Assembly (NCBI RefSeq): GCF_018141005.1
Contig: NZ_CP046582.1
Coordinates: 3,100,001-3,164,000 of the forward strand
DNA: 64,000 nt
Direction: 5' to 3'
DNA from: Erwinia sp. E602
Lineage (GTDB): Bacteria; Pseudomonadota; Gammaproteobacteria; Enterobacterales; Enterobacteriaceae
Translations under genes and position numbers: made by a program
Shown here: in pieces, positions 31,473-41,691 of the stretch
Layout of the letters: each line of letters begins with the position of its first letter
Numbering within the stretch: position 1 is the stretch's first letter
Notes under the pieces: generated by a model
Databases searched by the model: none
Seen by the model: only the letters and a program-made list of their open reading frames with translations
Told to the model about the DNA's origin: nothing

Positions 31473-33305
31473 TTAGTGTTTCAGCGCATAGAAGATTTTT
31501 TCGGCCAGTGCCTGAGAAATTCCCGGGACTTTCGCTATCTCTTCCACCGAGGCATTCGTCAGCGGTTGCAGGCCCCCCATATACTTAAGCAGCATCTGCC
31601 GACGTTTAGGACCAATCCCTTCAATGGTCTCCAGCGAGCTGGTGTTCTTCACTTTTGCCCGTTTGTTGCGGTGGCCGGTAATTGCATGATTGTGAGAGTC
31701 GTCACGAATATGCTGCAGCACGTGCAGGGCCGGCGAGTCAGGCGGCAGCGAGAACCCCTCCCCTTCCGGTTCGAGGAACAGCGTTTCCAGCCCGGCTTTA
31801 CGATCGGTGCCTTTGGCGATGCCCAGCAGCAGCGGATGGTGTTTGTCCCACTCCACCTCCAGCCCGGCGAACACCTCTTTCGCCTGCGCCAGCTGCCCTT
31901 TACCGCCGTCGATCAGCACCACGTCGGGGATTTTGCCCGGCTCCAGCGCTTTACCGTAGCGGCGGCGCAGCACCTGATTCATTGCCGCGTAGTCATCGCC
32001 AGGGGTGATACCGTTAATGTTGTAGCGACGGTATTCGCTGCGCAGCGGGCCGTTGGCGTCAAACACCACGCAGGAGGCGATAGTCTGCTCGCCCATGGTG
32101 TGGCTGATATCGAAACACTCCATCCGTTTAATCGGCGGCAGTTTCAGCGTTTGCGCCAGCGCTTCCAGCCGCTGATGAATAGTAGAGTGCTGCGCCAGCC
32201 GGGTCACCAGCGCGGTGGCGGCGTTGGTGCGCGCCAGCTTCAGGTAACGCGCGCGGTCGCCGCGCGGTTTGTTCTGAATCGTCACCCGGCGCCCGGCCAG
32301 TTCGGTCAGCGAATCGGCCAGCAGATCTTTTTCTGGCAGGGTGAAATCCAGCAGGATATCGCTGGGTAGCGTACGCGCCTGGCTGCCCTGCAGGTAGAAC
32401 TGCCCAACGAAGGTCTGTACCACTTCCGCCAGTTCGGTGCCGCCAGGCACCCTGGGGAAGTAGCTGCGGCTCCCCAGCACCTTGCCCTGACGAATAAACA
32501 GCACGTGCAGGCAGGCCATCCCGGACTCGAACGCCACGCCAATTACGTCAAGATCGTCGCCCTGGTTGGAGACAAACTGCTTCTCGGTGACCCGACGCAC
32601 CGCCTGGATCTGATCCCGCAGCCGCGCGGCCTCTTCAAAGCGCAGCCCCTGCGCCGCCTGTTCCATGCGGGCAACCAGCTGGTTAAGCACCTGATCGTCT
32701 TTACCCGAGAGGAACAGCCGCACGTAGTTGATCTGCTGTGCGTACTCCTCTTCACTGACCAGGCCGGCCACGCAGGGGCCCAGGCAGCGGCCAATCTGAT
32801 ACTGCAGGCAGGGGCGCGTGCGGTTACGGTAAACGCTGTTTTCACACTGGCGCACCGGGAACACCTTCTGCAGCAGCGACAGCGTCTCCCTTACGGCGTA
32901 GCCGTTAGGGAACGGGCCGAAGTACTCACCTTTGGCATGTTTAGCGCCGCGATGGCTGGCCAGCCGCGGATGCGCGTCAGCGCTGAGAAAGATATAAGGA
33001 TAGGATTTATCGTCACGCAGCAGCACGTTGTAGCGTGGCTGGTAGAGCTTGATGTAGTTATGCTCCAGCAGCAGCGCTTCCGTCTCGGTATGGGTGACCG
33101 TAACGTCAATCTGACGGATCAGGGCCACCAGCGCTTCGGTTTTACGGCTGGCGAGATTGTCACGGAAATAGCTGGCAAGACGCTTTTTCAGGTCTTTTGC
33201 TTTTCCGACGTAGATTACCGTTTCCTCGGCATCATACATCCGGTACACGCCCGGCTGGCTGGTGACGGTTTTCAGGAACGTTTTAGCATCAAACACATCA
33301 CTCAC
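31473..33305 (-). CDS. uvrC: UvrABC excinuclease subunit C
   Basis: 610 residues from a GTG at 33305, matching the E. coli length; an upstream in-frame start at 33338 would run into uvrY. It makes both incisions in nucleotide excision repair. Domains: GIY-YIG nuclease (about 14-95, [20 protein letters not shown]), Cys-rich segment, UVR domain (about 200-240), RNase H-like endonuclease (about 380-540, with [14 protein letters not shown]), and C-terminal helix-hairpin-helix pair ([25 protein letters not shown]). The start lies 8 nt after the uvrY stop; no good ribosome site is visible, so translation is probably coupled. Confidence 0.97.
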   Translation of the reverse strand: MSDVFDAKTFLKTVTSQPGVYRMYDAEETVIYVGKAKDLKKRLASYFRDNLASRKTEALVALIRQIDVTVTHTETEALLLEHNYIKLYQPRYNVLLRDDKSYPYIFLSADAHPRLASHRGAKHAKGEYFGPFPNGYAVRETLSLLQKVFPVRQCENSVYRNRTRPCLQYQIGRCLGPCVAGLVSEEEYAQQINYVRLFLSGKDDQVLNQLVARMEQAAQGLRFEEAARLRDQIQAVRRVTEKQFVSNQGDDLDVIGVAFESGMACLHVLFIRQGKVLGSRSYFPRVPGGTELAEVVQTFVGQFYLQGSQARTLPSDILLDFTLPEKDLLADSLTELAGRRVTIQNKPRGDRARYLKLARTNAATALVTRLAQHSTIHQRLEALAQTLKLPPIKRMECFDISHTMGEQTIASCVVFDANGPLRSEYRRYNINGITPGDDYAAMNQVLRRRYGKALEPGKIPDVVLIDGGKGQLAQAKEVFAGLEVEWDKHHPLLLGIAKGTDRKAGLETLFLEPEGEGFSLPPDSPALHVLQHIRDDSHNHAITGHRNKRAKVKNTSSLETIEGIGPKRRQMLLKYMGGLQPLTNASVEEIAKVPGISQALAEKIFYALKH

Positions 33306-33312
33306 TACTGAT

Positions 33313-33957
33313 TTACGGCTCCGTACTGTACAGACCATGACGAATGGCCAGGTGGGTCAACTCGACGTCACCGCTGATGTTAAGCTTGCTGAACATGCGG
33401 TAGCGATAGCTGTTAACCGTTTTCGGGCTGAGACTGAGCTGTTCGGAAATTTCCGTCACTTTCTGCCCTTTGGTGATCATTAGCATAATCTGCAATTCGC
33501 GTTCCGACAAACAGCTGAACGGCGAGGCCGCCTTTTGCGGCTCAATCTGGCTAAGCGCCATCTGCTGCGCAATATCTGAGGCGATGTAACGCTGCCCCGC
33601 ATTCACTGAACGAATAGCGCTGACCACTTCCTGCGGCGCGGCACCTTTACTCAGGTACCCGGCGGCCCCGGCCTGCATCACTTTTGCCGGCAACGGGTTC
33701 TCAGTATGGATGGTCAGCATGATAATTTTGCTGTCCGGCGTGTAGCGGATTATCTTGCGCGTCGCTTCCAGCCCGCCAATGCCGGGCATGTTCATATCCA
33801 TCAGCACCACGTCAACGTTGTTAGCGCGGCACCACTTGACGGCATCTTCACCGCAGTTGGCTTCACCGACTACCTGGATACCTTTAATATCCTCAAGGAT
33901 ACGACGAATCCCAGCGCGTACCAGTTCATGGTCATCAACGAGAAAAACGCTTATCAA
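33313..33957 (-). CDS. uvrY: Response regulator UvrY (GacA family)
   Basis: 214 residues from a TTG at 33957 with TTTAGGGAG upstream. N-terminal receiver: acidic pair DD in [18 protein letters not shown], phospho-acceptor Asp in [13 protein letters not shown], Lys in [13 protein letters not shown]-terminal LuxR/FixJ helix-turn-helix: [20 protein letters not shown] and [19 protein letters not shown]. Phosphorylated by BarA in response to short-chain carboxylates, it activates csrB/csrC small RNAs. In Erwinia the GacA homologue controls virulence. Same operon order as E. coli (uvrY-uvrC). Confidence 0.96.
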   Translation of the reverse strand: MISVFLVDDHELVRAGIRRILEDIKGIQVVGEANCGEDAVKWCRANNVDVVLMDMNMPGIGGLEATRKIIRYTPDSKIIMLTIHTENPLPAKVMQAGAAGYLSKGAAPQEVVSAIRSVNAGQRYIASDIAQQMALSQIEPQKAASPFSCLSERELQIMLMITKGQKVTEISEQLSLSPKTVNSYRYRMFSKLNISGDVELTHLAIRHGLYSTEP

Positions 33958-34462
33958 ACGGAACTCCCTAAATGGCTGAGGCAGGTAACGATTAGTCACA
34001 CAGGCAGGCTGATTATGTTACTCCTTTTCCGGCGACGAAAGAACAGAAATAATAGCCACATTAAGGCAAACGTTTATTTAACAGACATGAAAAAAAGTAA
34101 TAATAATAATTATCCCTTTCCAGAAATCTTTTTTAGCTACCATAAAAAACTCAGTAAAGCGCCGACAAACAGAATCAATAAAAACCATATTAATCAATTA
34201 GATGATTATTAGTCCATGAGTTTTTATTATGCGTAACGGCAATAACATGCTCAGCTTTTGCGCAATTTTTGCATTTTTAGTCACACCATTCAGTGGCGAC
34301 AGGCAGGCAGGTAAACGCCAGATTCTCCACGCCAGGCATCCTGAAGCAGGCCAACGCGTCACGCGATTTTTTTCCTGCAGAGTATGGTATGCTTTTAACA
34401 CTTTCAGGCAGACGGCCGCGCGGCCAGAAACCTGTTTTTCTTTATGATTTTCAGGAGCGATT
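33958..34462. other. Intergenic region, uvrY and yecF promoters
   Basis: About 500 AT-rich bases (33958-34260) then mixed composition. It should contain the leftward uvrY promoter and the rightward yecF promoter. A 12 bp palindrome GGCCGCGCGGCC lies at 34414-34425. No convincing gene or small RNA was seen. Confidence 0.5.
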
Positions 34463-34687
34463 ATGAGTCAGATTGATTTTTCAACCAGCGATGATGCTAA
34501 AACCCTGGCCCACGAAGTCACCTGTCTGAAGCAGTTAGTGACCCTGATGCTGAAATCGATTGGCCAGGCTGATGCGGGTAAGGTGATCATTAATATGGAA
34601 CGCTACATCGCCCAGCTGGAAGACGCCGAGCAGGCTGAAGTGCTGGGCAATACGGTGAAACAGATTAAAGTCGCCTTCCGCCAGTAA
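34463..34687 (+). CDS. yecF: YecF family protein (DUF2594)
   Basis: 74 residues, same length as E. coli YecF. Shared features: N-terminal DFSTSDD, the helical centre EVTCLKQLVTLMLKSIGQAD and the C-terminal NTVKQIKVAFRQ. Function is unknown; it is a small cytoplasmic helical protein. CAGGAG precedes the start. It lies in the E. coli order uvrY-yecF-sdiA. Confidence 0.92.
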   Translation: MSQIDFSTSDDAKTLAHEVTCLKQLVTLMLKSIGQADAGKVIINMERYIAQLEDAEQAEVLGNTVKQIKVAFRQ

Positions 34688-34751
34688 CGCTGCCGCAGAT
34701 ACCGTGCTGAATGGCACGGTATCTGCCTTCCCTTACCTGACGAAGATCATC

Positions 34752-35090
34752 ATGGGTTTACTGATTAAAGCCGCCATCGGCGCGCTGGTGGTGGTGCTGA
34801 TTGGCATTCTGGCCCGTACCCGCCACTACTACATTGCCGGGCTGATCCCGCTGTTTCCGACTTTTGCCCTGATCGCCCACTATATCGTTGCCAGCGAGCG
34901 CGGCATTGAGGCACTGCGTGCCACGCTGATTTTCGGCATGTGGGCCGTTCTTCCCTATCTGGCGTACCTGATTTCGCTGTGGTATTTCGTGGCGCTGATG
35001 CGCCTTCCCTGGGCGCTGCTCGCCGCCGTTTGCTGCTGGTGCGTGGCAGCCTGGCTGCTGATTACCTTATGGTCGAGGTGGCAGGGATAA
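34752..35090 (+). CDS. glpM: GlpM family inner-membrane protein
   Basis: 112 residues from the ATG at 34752 (MGLLIKAAIGALVVVLIGIL), very close to Escherichia/Pseudomonas GlpM. Three to four transmembrane helices fill the protein; FPTFALIAHYIVASERGIEA is the conserved centre. Its role is not settled; it was named from an effect on alginate and glycerol metabolism in Pseudomonas. It ends 2 nt before the convergent luxI-type gene. Confidence 0.9.
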   Translation: MGLLIKAAIGALVVVLIGILARTRHYYIAGLIPLFPTFALIAHYIVASERGIEALRATLIFGMWAVLPYLAYLISLWYFVALMRLPWALLAAVCCWCVAAWLLITLWSRWQG

Positions 35091-35092
35091 CC

Positions 35093-35719
35093 TCACTGCA
35101 CCTGCTGCCCCCAGTTGGCGGAAACGCCAAGGGTCGGCAGCACCTCTTCCGGCCTGAAGCGTCGGGCGCCGTGGAATTTTTCCGCCAGATGCGGCTGCTC
35201 CACCGGAATTTTTACCGCAAAAAGGTTGTCTTCAGACTGAATAATGCCCGGCGGCAGAGGATCGAACTGCACGCGCTGCGCGTCGAACAGATTTTCGAGC
35301 AGGGGGGTGGCCGCGCTGAACAGCAGATCGATGCCGGACTGGCTGGCTAACTGTACAGCATGCCAGAGGATAGTTAACGGCAGCTCCGCATCGATCTCCA
35401 TACGCGCGGAGAAGCGGGACATCTCCCAGACCCGCTGCCCTTCGGCAAGAGGGTGTTCTCCCGGTGCGAGGATGCGGTGACGGTCAGGATCCTGCCACGG
35501 CATCAGCCGCGCACAGCCGCAGATGCCGTGCTGGGCTGACCAGGCAATCAGCCACACCACTTCGGAGCGATCGTAGCGATCGAATTCCTGGCCCGGCGTA
35601 CTGAGGCGGGAGGGAATTGACCAGCCCTGGCCGCTGGCAAAAACGCTGTAGCGGTAACTTCCCAGTTCGGCCAGTAACGATGAGGGCATATCCCTCAGTC
35701 TGGTCTGAATAATTTTCAT
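35093..35719 (-). CDS. Acyl-homoserine lactone synthase (LuxI family)
   Basis: 208 residues from the ATG at 35719, preceded by GGGGAG. The LuxI invariant residues are present: R and F in SYRYSVF, W in GQGWSIP, E-x-D-x-x-D in QEFDRYDRSE, R in GCARLMP, and E/R in VWEMSRFSAR. It makes an N-acyl-homoserine lactone from SAM and an acyl-ACP; the acyl chain cannot be read from sequence. It follows the SdiA-type gene on the same strand. By memory it is nearest to the ExpI/PhzI branch found beside sdiA in Erwinia and Pantoea. Confidence 0.9.
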   Translation of the reverse strand: MKIIQTRLRDMPSSLLAELGSYRYSVFASGQGWSIPSRLSTPGQEFDRYDRSEVVWLIAWSAQHGICGCARLMPWQDPDRHRILAPGEHPLAEGQRVWEMSRFSARMEIDAELPLTILWHAVQLASQSGIDLLFSAATPLLENLFDAQRVQFDPLPPGIIQSEDNLFAVKIPVEQPHLAEKFHGARRFRPEEVLPTLGVSANWGQQVQ

Positions 35720-35817
35720 CTCTGCTCCCCTGTCGCTTTCGCTCATGTATTCCGTTTAAACGGTTCGCGCAGGGTTGCTACCCCTGTCGCAGGGTAGACA
35801 ACCGATTGGTAATACGA

Positions 35818-35837
35818 AACTACTAAAGTTAGTAGTT
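35818..35837. promoter_or_regulatory. Perfect 20 bp palindrome, lux-box-like operator
   Basis: AACTACTAA-AG-TTAGTAGTT is self-complementary over 20 bp, the size of a lux box. It lies 11 nt after the sdiA-type stop and about 98 nt before the luxI ATG. The sequence is not the V. fischeri box, but SdiA/ExpR-type sites vary. No T tract follows, so a terminator is less likely. Confidence 0.65.
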
Positions 35838-35848
35838 GCAACTTCATT

Positions 35849-36571
35849 TCATATTAATCCGATAGCTGCGGCGTAAGATGCAATTTGCGTTTTGTTCGGT
35901 GCATTCAATCGTTTTTGCATGTTTTTCTGATGAAAATTAACCGTATTCAACGAAATACTGAGGATCAGAGATATTTCCATCGACGTTTTCCCCTCAGCCG
36001 TCCATTTAAGAATCTCCAGCTCTCTTTTACTCAGCTCCAGTTTTGTCGATGACATGGAAATATCGTTCAGTCGGATTAATGCCGTTAAAAACAGATCCAG
36101 CAAATACCTGAGTTTAAGCTCCAGCTCGGTGGTCAGCACGACCTCTCTTTTGCTGCTCGCCGACGAGAATGACAATATACCGATGGCCCTGTTTCTTGCC
36201 ATCGCGGACGCCGAAACGCCCGCATAAATGCCGTGTTGCCTGGCCGCCTCAAACACGCGTGAATTGCTGTCTGGGAGAGTCTCATCCCATACCCACAGCT
36301 CGCCGGGCTGATGACAAATTTTTAACACCGGATCCTGATCATAAAACGCGTGCAACAAATAATAGTCCAGCCACGCCTGCGGATAATTGGTGTAAAGAAA
36401 CGTTTTGGGCCGGGTAAATGGCACCGGTTGCCGAATATACAGCGCGTAAAAATCGAATTCCATCTCGCGCATTTGCTGCTCTGTTACGCGGGTAATCTGA
36501 GCAACGTCAGCGCCCTGACCGAAGGCTGAATACGCTTCGTTTCGCCAACTGAAATAGTTCTCAGCAGTCAT
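35849..36571 (-). CDS. sdiA: LuxR-family quorum-sensing regulator SdiA
   Basis: 240 residues from the ATG at 36571, the E. coli SdiA length, with GAGG six nt upstream. The autoinducer domain (about 15-160) retains W and D typical of the pocket: YTNYPQAWLDYYLLHAFYDQ with DPVL. The LuxR helix-turn-helix spans about 175-240 (LSKRELEILKWTAEGKTSME, NTVNFHQKNMQKRLNAPNKT), nearly identical to E. coli. It binds N-acyl-homoserine lactones and regulates transcription. In E. coli the synthase is absent; here it lies immediately downstream. Confidence 0.94.
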   Translation of the reverse strand: MTAENYFSWRNEAYSAFGQGADVAQITRVTEQQMREMEFDFYALYIRQPVPFTRPKTFLYTNYPQAWLDYYLLHAFYDQDPVLKICHQPGELWVWDETLPDSNSRVFEAARQHGIYAGVSASAMARNRAIGILSFSSASSKREVVLTTELELKLRYLLDLFLTALIRLNDISMSSTKLELSKRELEILKWTAEGKTSMEISLILSISLNTVNFHQKNMQKRLNAPNKTQIASYAAAIGLI

Positions 36572-36801
36572 CAATGCCTCAATGGAGCCAGGAACATCCT
36601 CGCCCGGTTTGCCACCACCGCCGGGGAACCGCCCACACCGCTAATGGCAAGAAAATTAATTTTAAAGATGAATTTTAACGCCGGGCAATCAATTACAGAC
36701 AGAAGATGATCTTTTTCCTCTGCCTGATTCAGATCGGTAATCAATGAACCCTCAATTAAGGAATGAATAATACCTGAGGTTATCATTACTCCTTGTATCA
36801 T
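36571..36801 (-). CDS. Possible small leader gene overlapping sdiA
   Basis: Open frame of up to 76 residues (GTAATG-type starts at 36801 or 36786) whose TGA overlaps the sdiA ATG (ATGA). An AAGGAG lies just before the ATG at 36786, at a short distance. The product (IHSLIEGSLITDLNQAEEKD ...) resembles nothing I know. It may be a coupled leader peptide or chance. Confidence 0.25.
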   Translation of the reverse strand: MIQGVMITSGIIHSLIEGSLITDLNQAEEKDHLLSVIDCPALKFIFKINFLAISGVGGSPAVVANRARMFLAPLRH

Positions 36802-37115
36802 CCGCGTTCACTCACGTCAGCAATAACAGAACAGAGATACTGATAAATCACCTATAACAAGAATAGGATTTTTCCTACTACTATTCAATAATTTTGACCC
36901 GCTTACGTGCAGTTTTAAGTCCAGGTTTGCTACTGCAAATTTATCATAAATGGCATTTTATGCGCCAAACCCCCTTCATCCTCTGATTTAATACAATGAT
37001 AAGTAAGAACTTTACTTTAAAATGCGAAAAGTTTGGTTTTTTGAAGATTGATAAGCCAGCCTGAATAACGGACTTTAGCGGCAGCGCCCACGCCGCACGC
37101 TGGTCCGGCCATTGA
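36802..37115. other. AT-rich intergenic region
   Basis: Over 300 AT-rich bases between the extensin-like gene's 3' end and the sdiA leader. It probably contains the sdiA promoter. No supported gene, hairpin or repeat was seen. Confidence 0.5.
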
Positions 37116-37808
37116 CTAGCGGCACAGATTAAAACCCCGCATGCCTAAATGAAAGTGATTAGCATGCGCAGCGTTGTACTCCGGCCCGAGCGCATTACCA
37201 AACCAGACGCACCCTTCACTGAACACCTGCCTCAGCCAGCGCCCCTCGGGGGTCTCCCGCGGCCATTCGCGCAACACGTCGATGCGCTGGCCGTTTGCCA
37301 GCCGGAACCCGCTCAGGTCCCACGCGTCAGCGCTGGCGTGTTCGCTGAGCCGCCCCTGTGCCCGATGGTAAATGTTGCGGCAGGCGTAGCTGCCAAGATG
37401 TTCGATCCGCACCAGCGGCGACCCCAGTTCGCTGAGAGCACGCGGCCGCAGCGTCTGGCTGACCAGCATGGTGCTGCTGACCGCCAGCGGGCAGCTGCTG
37501 AGAAAACTGCCGCTGAGCCGCACGTCACCGAAACCGGTGATGCGCAGCGGATCGTCCAGTGGACAGTTGCCCGCGGAACGGCCAGGCCGGCTGTAACTGA
37601 CCAGTCCGGCTTCGCGGGCCCTCGCCATCACGTCCATACAGGCCGCATCGCTGCTTAGCCTTTGCAGTTTATAACGCGTAACCAGCGTCGGAGGATCGCT
37701 GACCGACAGCGGAGCGAACGGGTTCCACCACGGCGGCAGCTGCGGCCAGAGTATAGCGGCCCCCCCTGCGAGGGCGGCCAGTAAGGTCAGCGTAACGAGC
37801 CAGCGCAT
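37116..37808 (-). CDS. Extensin-like C-terminal domain protein
   Basis: 230 residues. An N-terminal hydrophobic segment (WLVTLTLLAALAGGAAIL) is a signal anchor. The rest is the extensin-like C domain, a peptidase-like zinc-binding fold: conserved Cys pairs (AACMDVMARAREAGL, CPLDDPLRITGFG), the His in RLSEHASADAWDLSGF and the C-terminal HANHFHLGMRGFNLC. Members are often envelope proteins of unknown substrate. The gene starts 281 nt from cycA in the opposite direction. Confidence 0.88.
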   Translation of the reverse strand: MRWLVTLTLLAALAGGAAILWPQLPPWWNPFAPLSVSDPPTLVTRYKLQRLSSDAACMDVMARAREAGLVSYSRPGRSAGNCPLDDPLRITGFGDVRLSGSFLSSCPLAVSSTMLVSQTLRPRALSELGSPLVRIEHLGSYACRNIYHRAQGRLSEHASADAWDLSGFRLANGQRIDVLREWPRETPEGRWLRQVFSEGCVWFGNALGPEYNAAHANHFHLGMRGFNLCR

Positions 37809-38089
37809 CGCTCCTCCGCCGCATCAGAAGACCGGCCAGCGCCGGATTTATGTTCATATACAGGCATCGATTCCAGTTTAGCTCCATTTTTTGCGCTTTC
37901 CGGCGCTTTTTTACGTTAAGCTCCAAAGCCGTGGTAACGGACCAGGCTTTCGCAGTCGCCGTCACTATTGCTAAAAAGAATTAGTCAGTAACGACTTAAG
38001 TACATTATGTTATGTCACTTATGTCTGGCATCGTCAGATCAAGGAAAAGCCAACAGAGCTTACTCGTTATTACAGGACAGGAACCCGTT

Positions 38090-39484
38090 ATGGTAAACCA
38101 ACTCAAAGAGGCCGCGCCCTCTGAAGACGCGCCGGTGGAACTCCGGCGTAGTCTGCATAACCGTCATATTCAGCTGATCGCCATCGGCGGTGCTATCGGC
38201 ACCGGCCTGTTTATGGGATCGGGCAAAACCATCAGCCTTGCCGGTCCGTCGATCGTCTTCGTCTATATGATCATCGGCTTTATGCTGTTTTTCGTCATGC
38301 GTGCGATGGGCGAGCTGCTGCTCTCTAACCTCGAATATAAGTCATTCAGCGACTTCGCCGCCGATCTGCTTGGCCCGTGGGCCGGCTACTTTACCGGCTG
38401 GACCTACTGGTTCTGCTGGGTGGTGACCGGCATCGCCGACGTGGTGGCGATCAGCTCCTACTTCCAGCTGTGGTTCCCCGGGTTCCAGGTGTGGATGAGC
38501 GCCCTGCTGTGTATTGTGGTGTTCGTGTCGCTGAATATCGCCACGGTGAAGCTGTTTGGTGAGATGGAGTTCTGGTTCGCGATTATCAAAATCGTCGCCA
38601 TCGTCGCGCTGATCGCGACTGGCATTGTGCTGGTGGCCATGCACTACCCTTCACCGGGCGGCGGCCATGCGGCGCTGAGCAATATCTGGGATCACGGCGG
38701 TATGTTCCCGAAAGGGCTGAGCGGCTTCTTTGCCGGCTTCCAGATCGCGGTGTTTGCCTTTGTGGGTATCGAACTGGTGGGAACGGCGGCGGCTGAAACT
38801 CACAACCCGCGCGTGGTGCTGCCGCGCGCGATAAACGCCATTCCGCTGCGCATCATTATGTTTTACGTGCTGGCGCTGCTGGTGATCATGGCGGTAACGC
38901 CGTGGAACCAGGTGGTGGCGGATCGCAGCCCGTTTGTGGAGATGTTTGTGCTGATTGGCCTGCCGGCCGCGGCCAGCATCGTTAATTTTGTGGTGCTGAC
39001 CTCGGCGGCGTCATCGGCTAACAGCGGTATCTTCTCTACCAGCCGTATGCTGTATGGCCTGTCGCAGCAGGGCGTGGCGCATCGCCGTTTTGGCATGCTG
39101 TCCCGCCGTGCGGTTCCCACCGCCGGGCTGTTCTTCTCCTGCTTTTGCCTGCTGGGTGGGGTAGCGCTGATCTACCTGATCCCGAACGTGATGACGGTCT
39201 TTACCCTGGTGACCACCGTGTCGGCGATTCTGTTTATGTTCGTCTGGACCATCATCCTCTGCTCGTATCTGGCGTACCGTAAAAAGCATCCGCAGCGTCA
39301 CGCTGAGTCTGCCTATAAGATGCCGCTGGGTAAGCTGATGTGCTGGGTGTGCATGGCGTTCTTCGCCTTTGTCATCGTGCTGCTGACGCTGGAGGATGAT
39401 ACCCGCCAGGCGCTGATGGTCACGCCGCTGTGGTTCCTGCTGCTGGCCGTTGGCTGGTTTATGCGCAACCGTAAAAAAGCCTGA
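38090..39484 (+). CDS. cycA: D-serine/D-alanine/glycine permease CycA
   Basis: 464 residues from the ATG at 38090 (AGGAA upstream). Twelve transmembrane helices of the APC superfamily. The conserved first helix GGAIGTGLFMGSGKTISLAG and the segments SNLEYKSFSDFAADLLGPWA and FAGFQIAVFAFVGIELVGTA are nearly identical to E. coli CycA. It imports D-Ala, D-Ser, Gly and L-Ala with protons; loss gives D-cycloserine resistance in E. coli. In E. coli cycA is elsewhere; here it lies between the sdiA region and rut. Confidence 0.94.
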   Translation: MVNQLKEAAPSEDAPVELRRSLHNRHIQLIAIGGAIGTGLFMGSGKTISLAGPSIVFVYMIIGFMLFFVMRAMGELLLSNLEYKSFSDFAADLLGPWAGYFTGWTYWFCWVVTGIADVVAISSYFQLWFPGFQVWMSALLCIVVFVSLNIATVKLFGEMEFWFAIIKIVAIVALIATGIVLVAMHYPSPGGGHAALSNIWDHGGMFPKGLSGFFAGFQIAVFAFVGIELVGTAAAETHNPRVVLPRAINAIPLRIIMFYVLALLVIMAVTPWNQVVADRSPFVEMFVLIGLPAAASIVNFVVLTSAASSANSGIFSTSRMLYGLSQQGVAHRRFGMLSRRAVPTAGLFFSCFCLLGGVALIYLIPNVMTVFTLVTTVSAILFMFVWTIILCSYLAYRKKHPQRHAESAYKMPLGKLMCWVCMAFFAFVIVLLTLEDDTRQALMVTPLWFLLLAVGWFMRNRKKA

Positions 39485-39493
39485 TACCTCAGG

Positions 39494-39515
39494 GAGGCCG
39501 GCATCTGCCGGCCTC
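39494..39515. terminator. Bidirectional terminator between cycA and rutR
   Basis: GAGGCCGGCA-TC-TGCCGGCCTC, perfect arms between convergent genes; only a weak T run. Confidence 0.65.
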
Positions 39516-39518
39516 TGA

Positions 39519-40166
39519 TTACCGTACCCGAATCCCTTCGATCACCATCCGCTGCACGTTTTCCACCGTCTGCGCAAAAAAGTCCTCATCCGCCAGCGTT
39601 TTGCCGGTCACCGCTTCCACCTGGCTGGCAAAGTCGGCGTAGTGCTGGGTGGTTGCCCACAGCATAAAGATCAGATGGTGCGGTTCGACCGCCGCCAGTT
39701 TGCCCTGCCCCACCCAGGTTTCAATCACCTGCGCTTTATCTTCCACCAGATGACGTAAATCGCCGGCCAGCTCAGCCTTCAGCAGCGGTGCGCCCTGCAG
39801 CATCTCCAGGCAGAACAGCCGGGACGCCTGCGGGTGGTCGCGCGAGACTTCCAGCTTGAGGCGGATATAGTCACGAATCGCTTCCAGCGGCTGCTGGTCG
39901 GCTCGCAGCGCGCGCAGCGGTGCCAGCCAGACGTCGAGCAGGTCTTTCAGAACCGCAATGTAGAGCGCTTCTTTCGAGGGAAAGTAGTAAAGAAGATTGG
40001 TCTTAGAGACGTCGGCACGCTCTGCAACCTTATCGAGGCTGGTGCCGTGGATGCCAAAACGGGAAAAAAACTCCAGCGCGGCGGCGAGGATCGCCGTGCG
40101 TTTGGCGGCTACCGCACGGGAACGGCGCGTGGCCGTTTTTGTCGGAACGTTATCAACAGAATTCAC
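39519..40166 (-). CDS. rutR: TetR-family regulator RutR
   Basis: 215 residues from a GTG at 40166, chosen for AAGGAG six nt upstream. The N-terminal helix-turn-helix (ILAAALEFFSRFGIHGTSLD, VSKTNLLYYFPSKEALY) and the ligand domain (RLFCLEMLQGAPLLKAELAG, MLWATTQHYADFASQVEAVT) match E. coli RutR closely. It represses rutA-G and is released by uracil or thymine; it also controls carAB and purine genes. Divergent from rutA. Confidence 0.95.
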   Translation of the reverse strand: MNSVDNVPTKTATRRSRAVAAKRTAILAAALEFFSRFGIHGTSLDKVAERADVSKTNLLYYFPSKEALYIAVLKDLLDVWLAPLRALRADQQPLEAIRDYIRLKLEVSRDHPQASRLFCLEMLQGAPLLKAELAGDLRHLVEDKAQVIETWVGQGKLAAVEPHHLIFMLWATTQHYADFASQVEAVTGKTLADEDFFAQTVENVQRMVIEGIRVR

Positions 40167-40407
40167 CGTAACTCCTTTTTCCACGGGACTCGCGGAATCA
40201 TAGCAAATCGCCCGGCGCACTCCTACCCCGCTCGACGGTTCGCTGCAGCCACTCGACGCGGCGCGCTGCCCCACCGGTTCCTCTGCCGGCCGATCCGCTT
40301 TTCCTGTTCACCCATGCGCTGCTTACAGGCGAGCCGCGCCTGCTTCCCGGTTCCCGTCCGCACTGCACTTTTAGCGGGCAGCCTGCCTGCTGGTTGTGCA
40401 GCCATTT

Positions 40408-40434
40408 TTGACCAAATGGTCTGTTACAGACCAT
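40408..40434. promoter_or_regulatory. RutR-like operator (two overlapping dyads)
   Basis: TTGACCA-AA-TGGTCTG (40408-40423) is a 14-of-16 match to the RutR consensus TTGACCAnnTGGTCAA. It overlaps a second perfect dyad ATGGTCTG-TTA-CAGACCAT (40416-40434). It lies about 70 nt upstream of the sigma-54 promoter. Confidence 0.65.
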
Positions 40435-40496
40435 TCACTCCATTCACCGAAATCAGTAACAGATTAAATGCATGATCTGATTGTACTTTTAAATAG

Positions 40497-40512
40497 TGGC
40501 ACGGCCTTTGCA
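40497..40512 (+). promoter_or_regulatory. Sigma-54 promoter of rutA
   Basis: TGGCAC-N5-TTGCA is a full match to the -24/-12 consensus. It ends 88 nt before the rutA ATG. In E. coli rut is NtrC/sigma-54 controlled under nitrogen limitation; the same is expected here. Confidence 0.85.
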
Positions 40513-40599
40513 ATCTTTCTTACGAGCGCCGCGATCGGGGAGTGCAGGAAGCAACGCAGCGCCGGGATAACATCACACACTTAAACCAGGGGGTTTCGT

Positions 40600-41690
<1,091 letters not shown>

Positions 41691-41691
<1 letters not shown>

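Noticed and set aside
30853..33957. SOS (LexA) boxes near the uvr genes or prophage promoters
   Set aside because: No CTGT-N8-ACAG match was seen in the intergenic parts examined.
35818..35837. Reading the palindrome as the sdiA terminator
   Set aside because: Low GC stem with a 2 nt spacer and no T tract; the operator reading fits better, though not proven.
37669..37965. 98-codon minus-strand frame upstream of the extensin-like gene
   Set aside because: It overlaps that gene's start in another frame and shows no family pattern.
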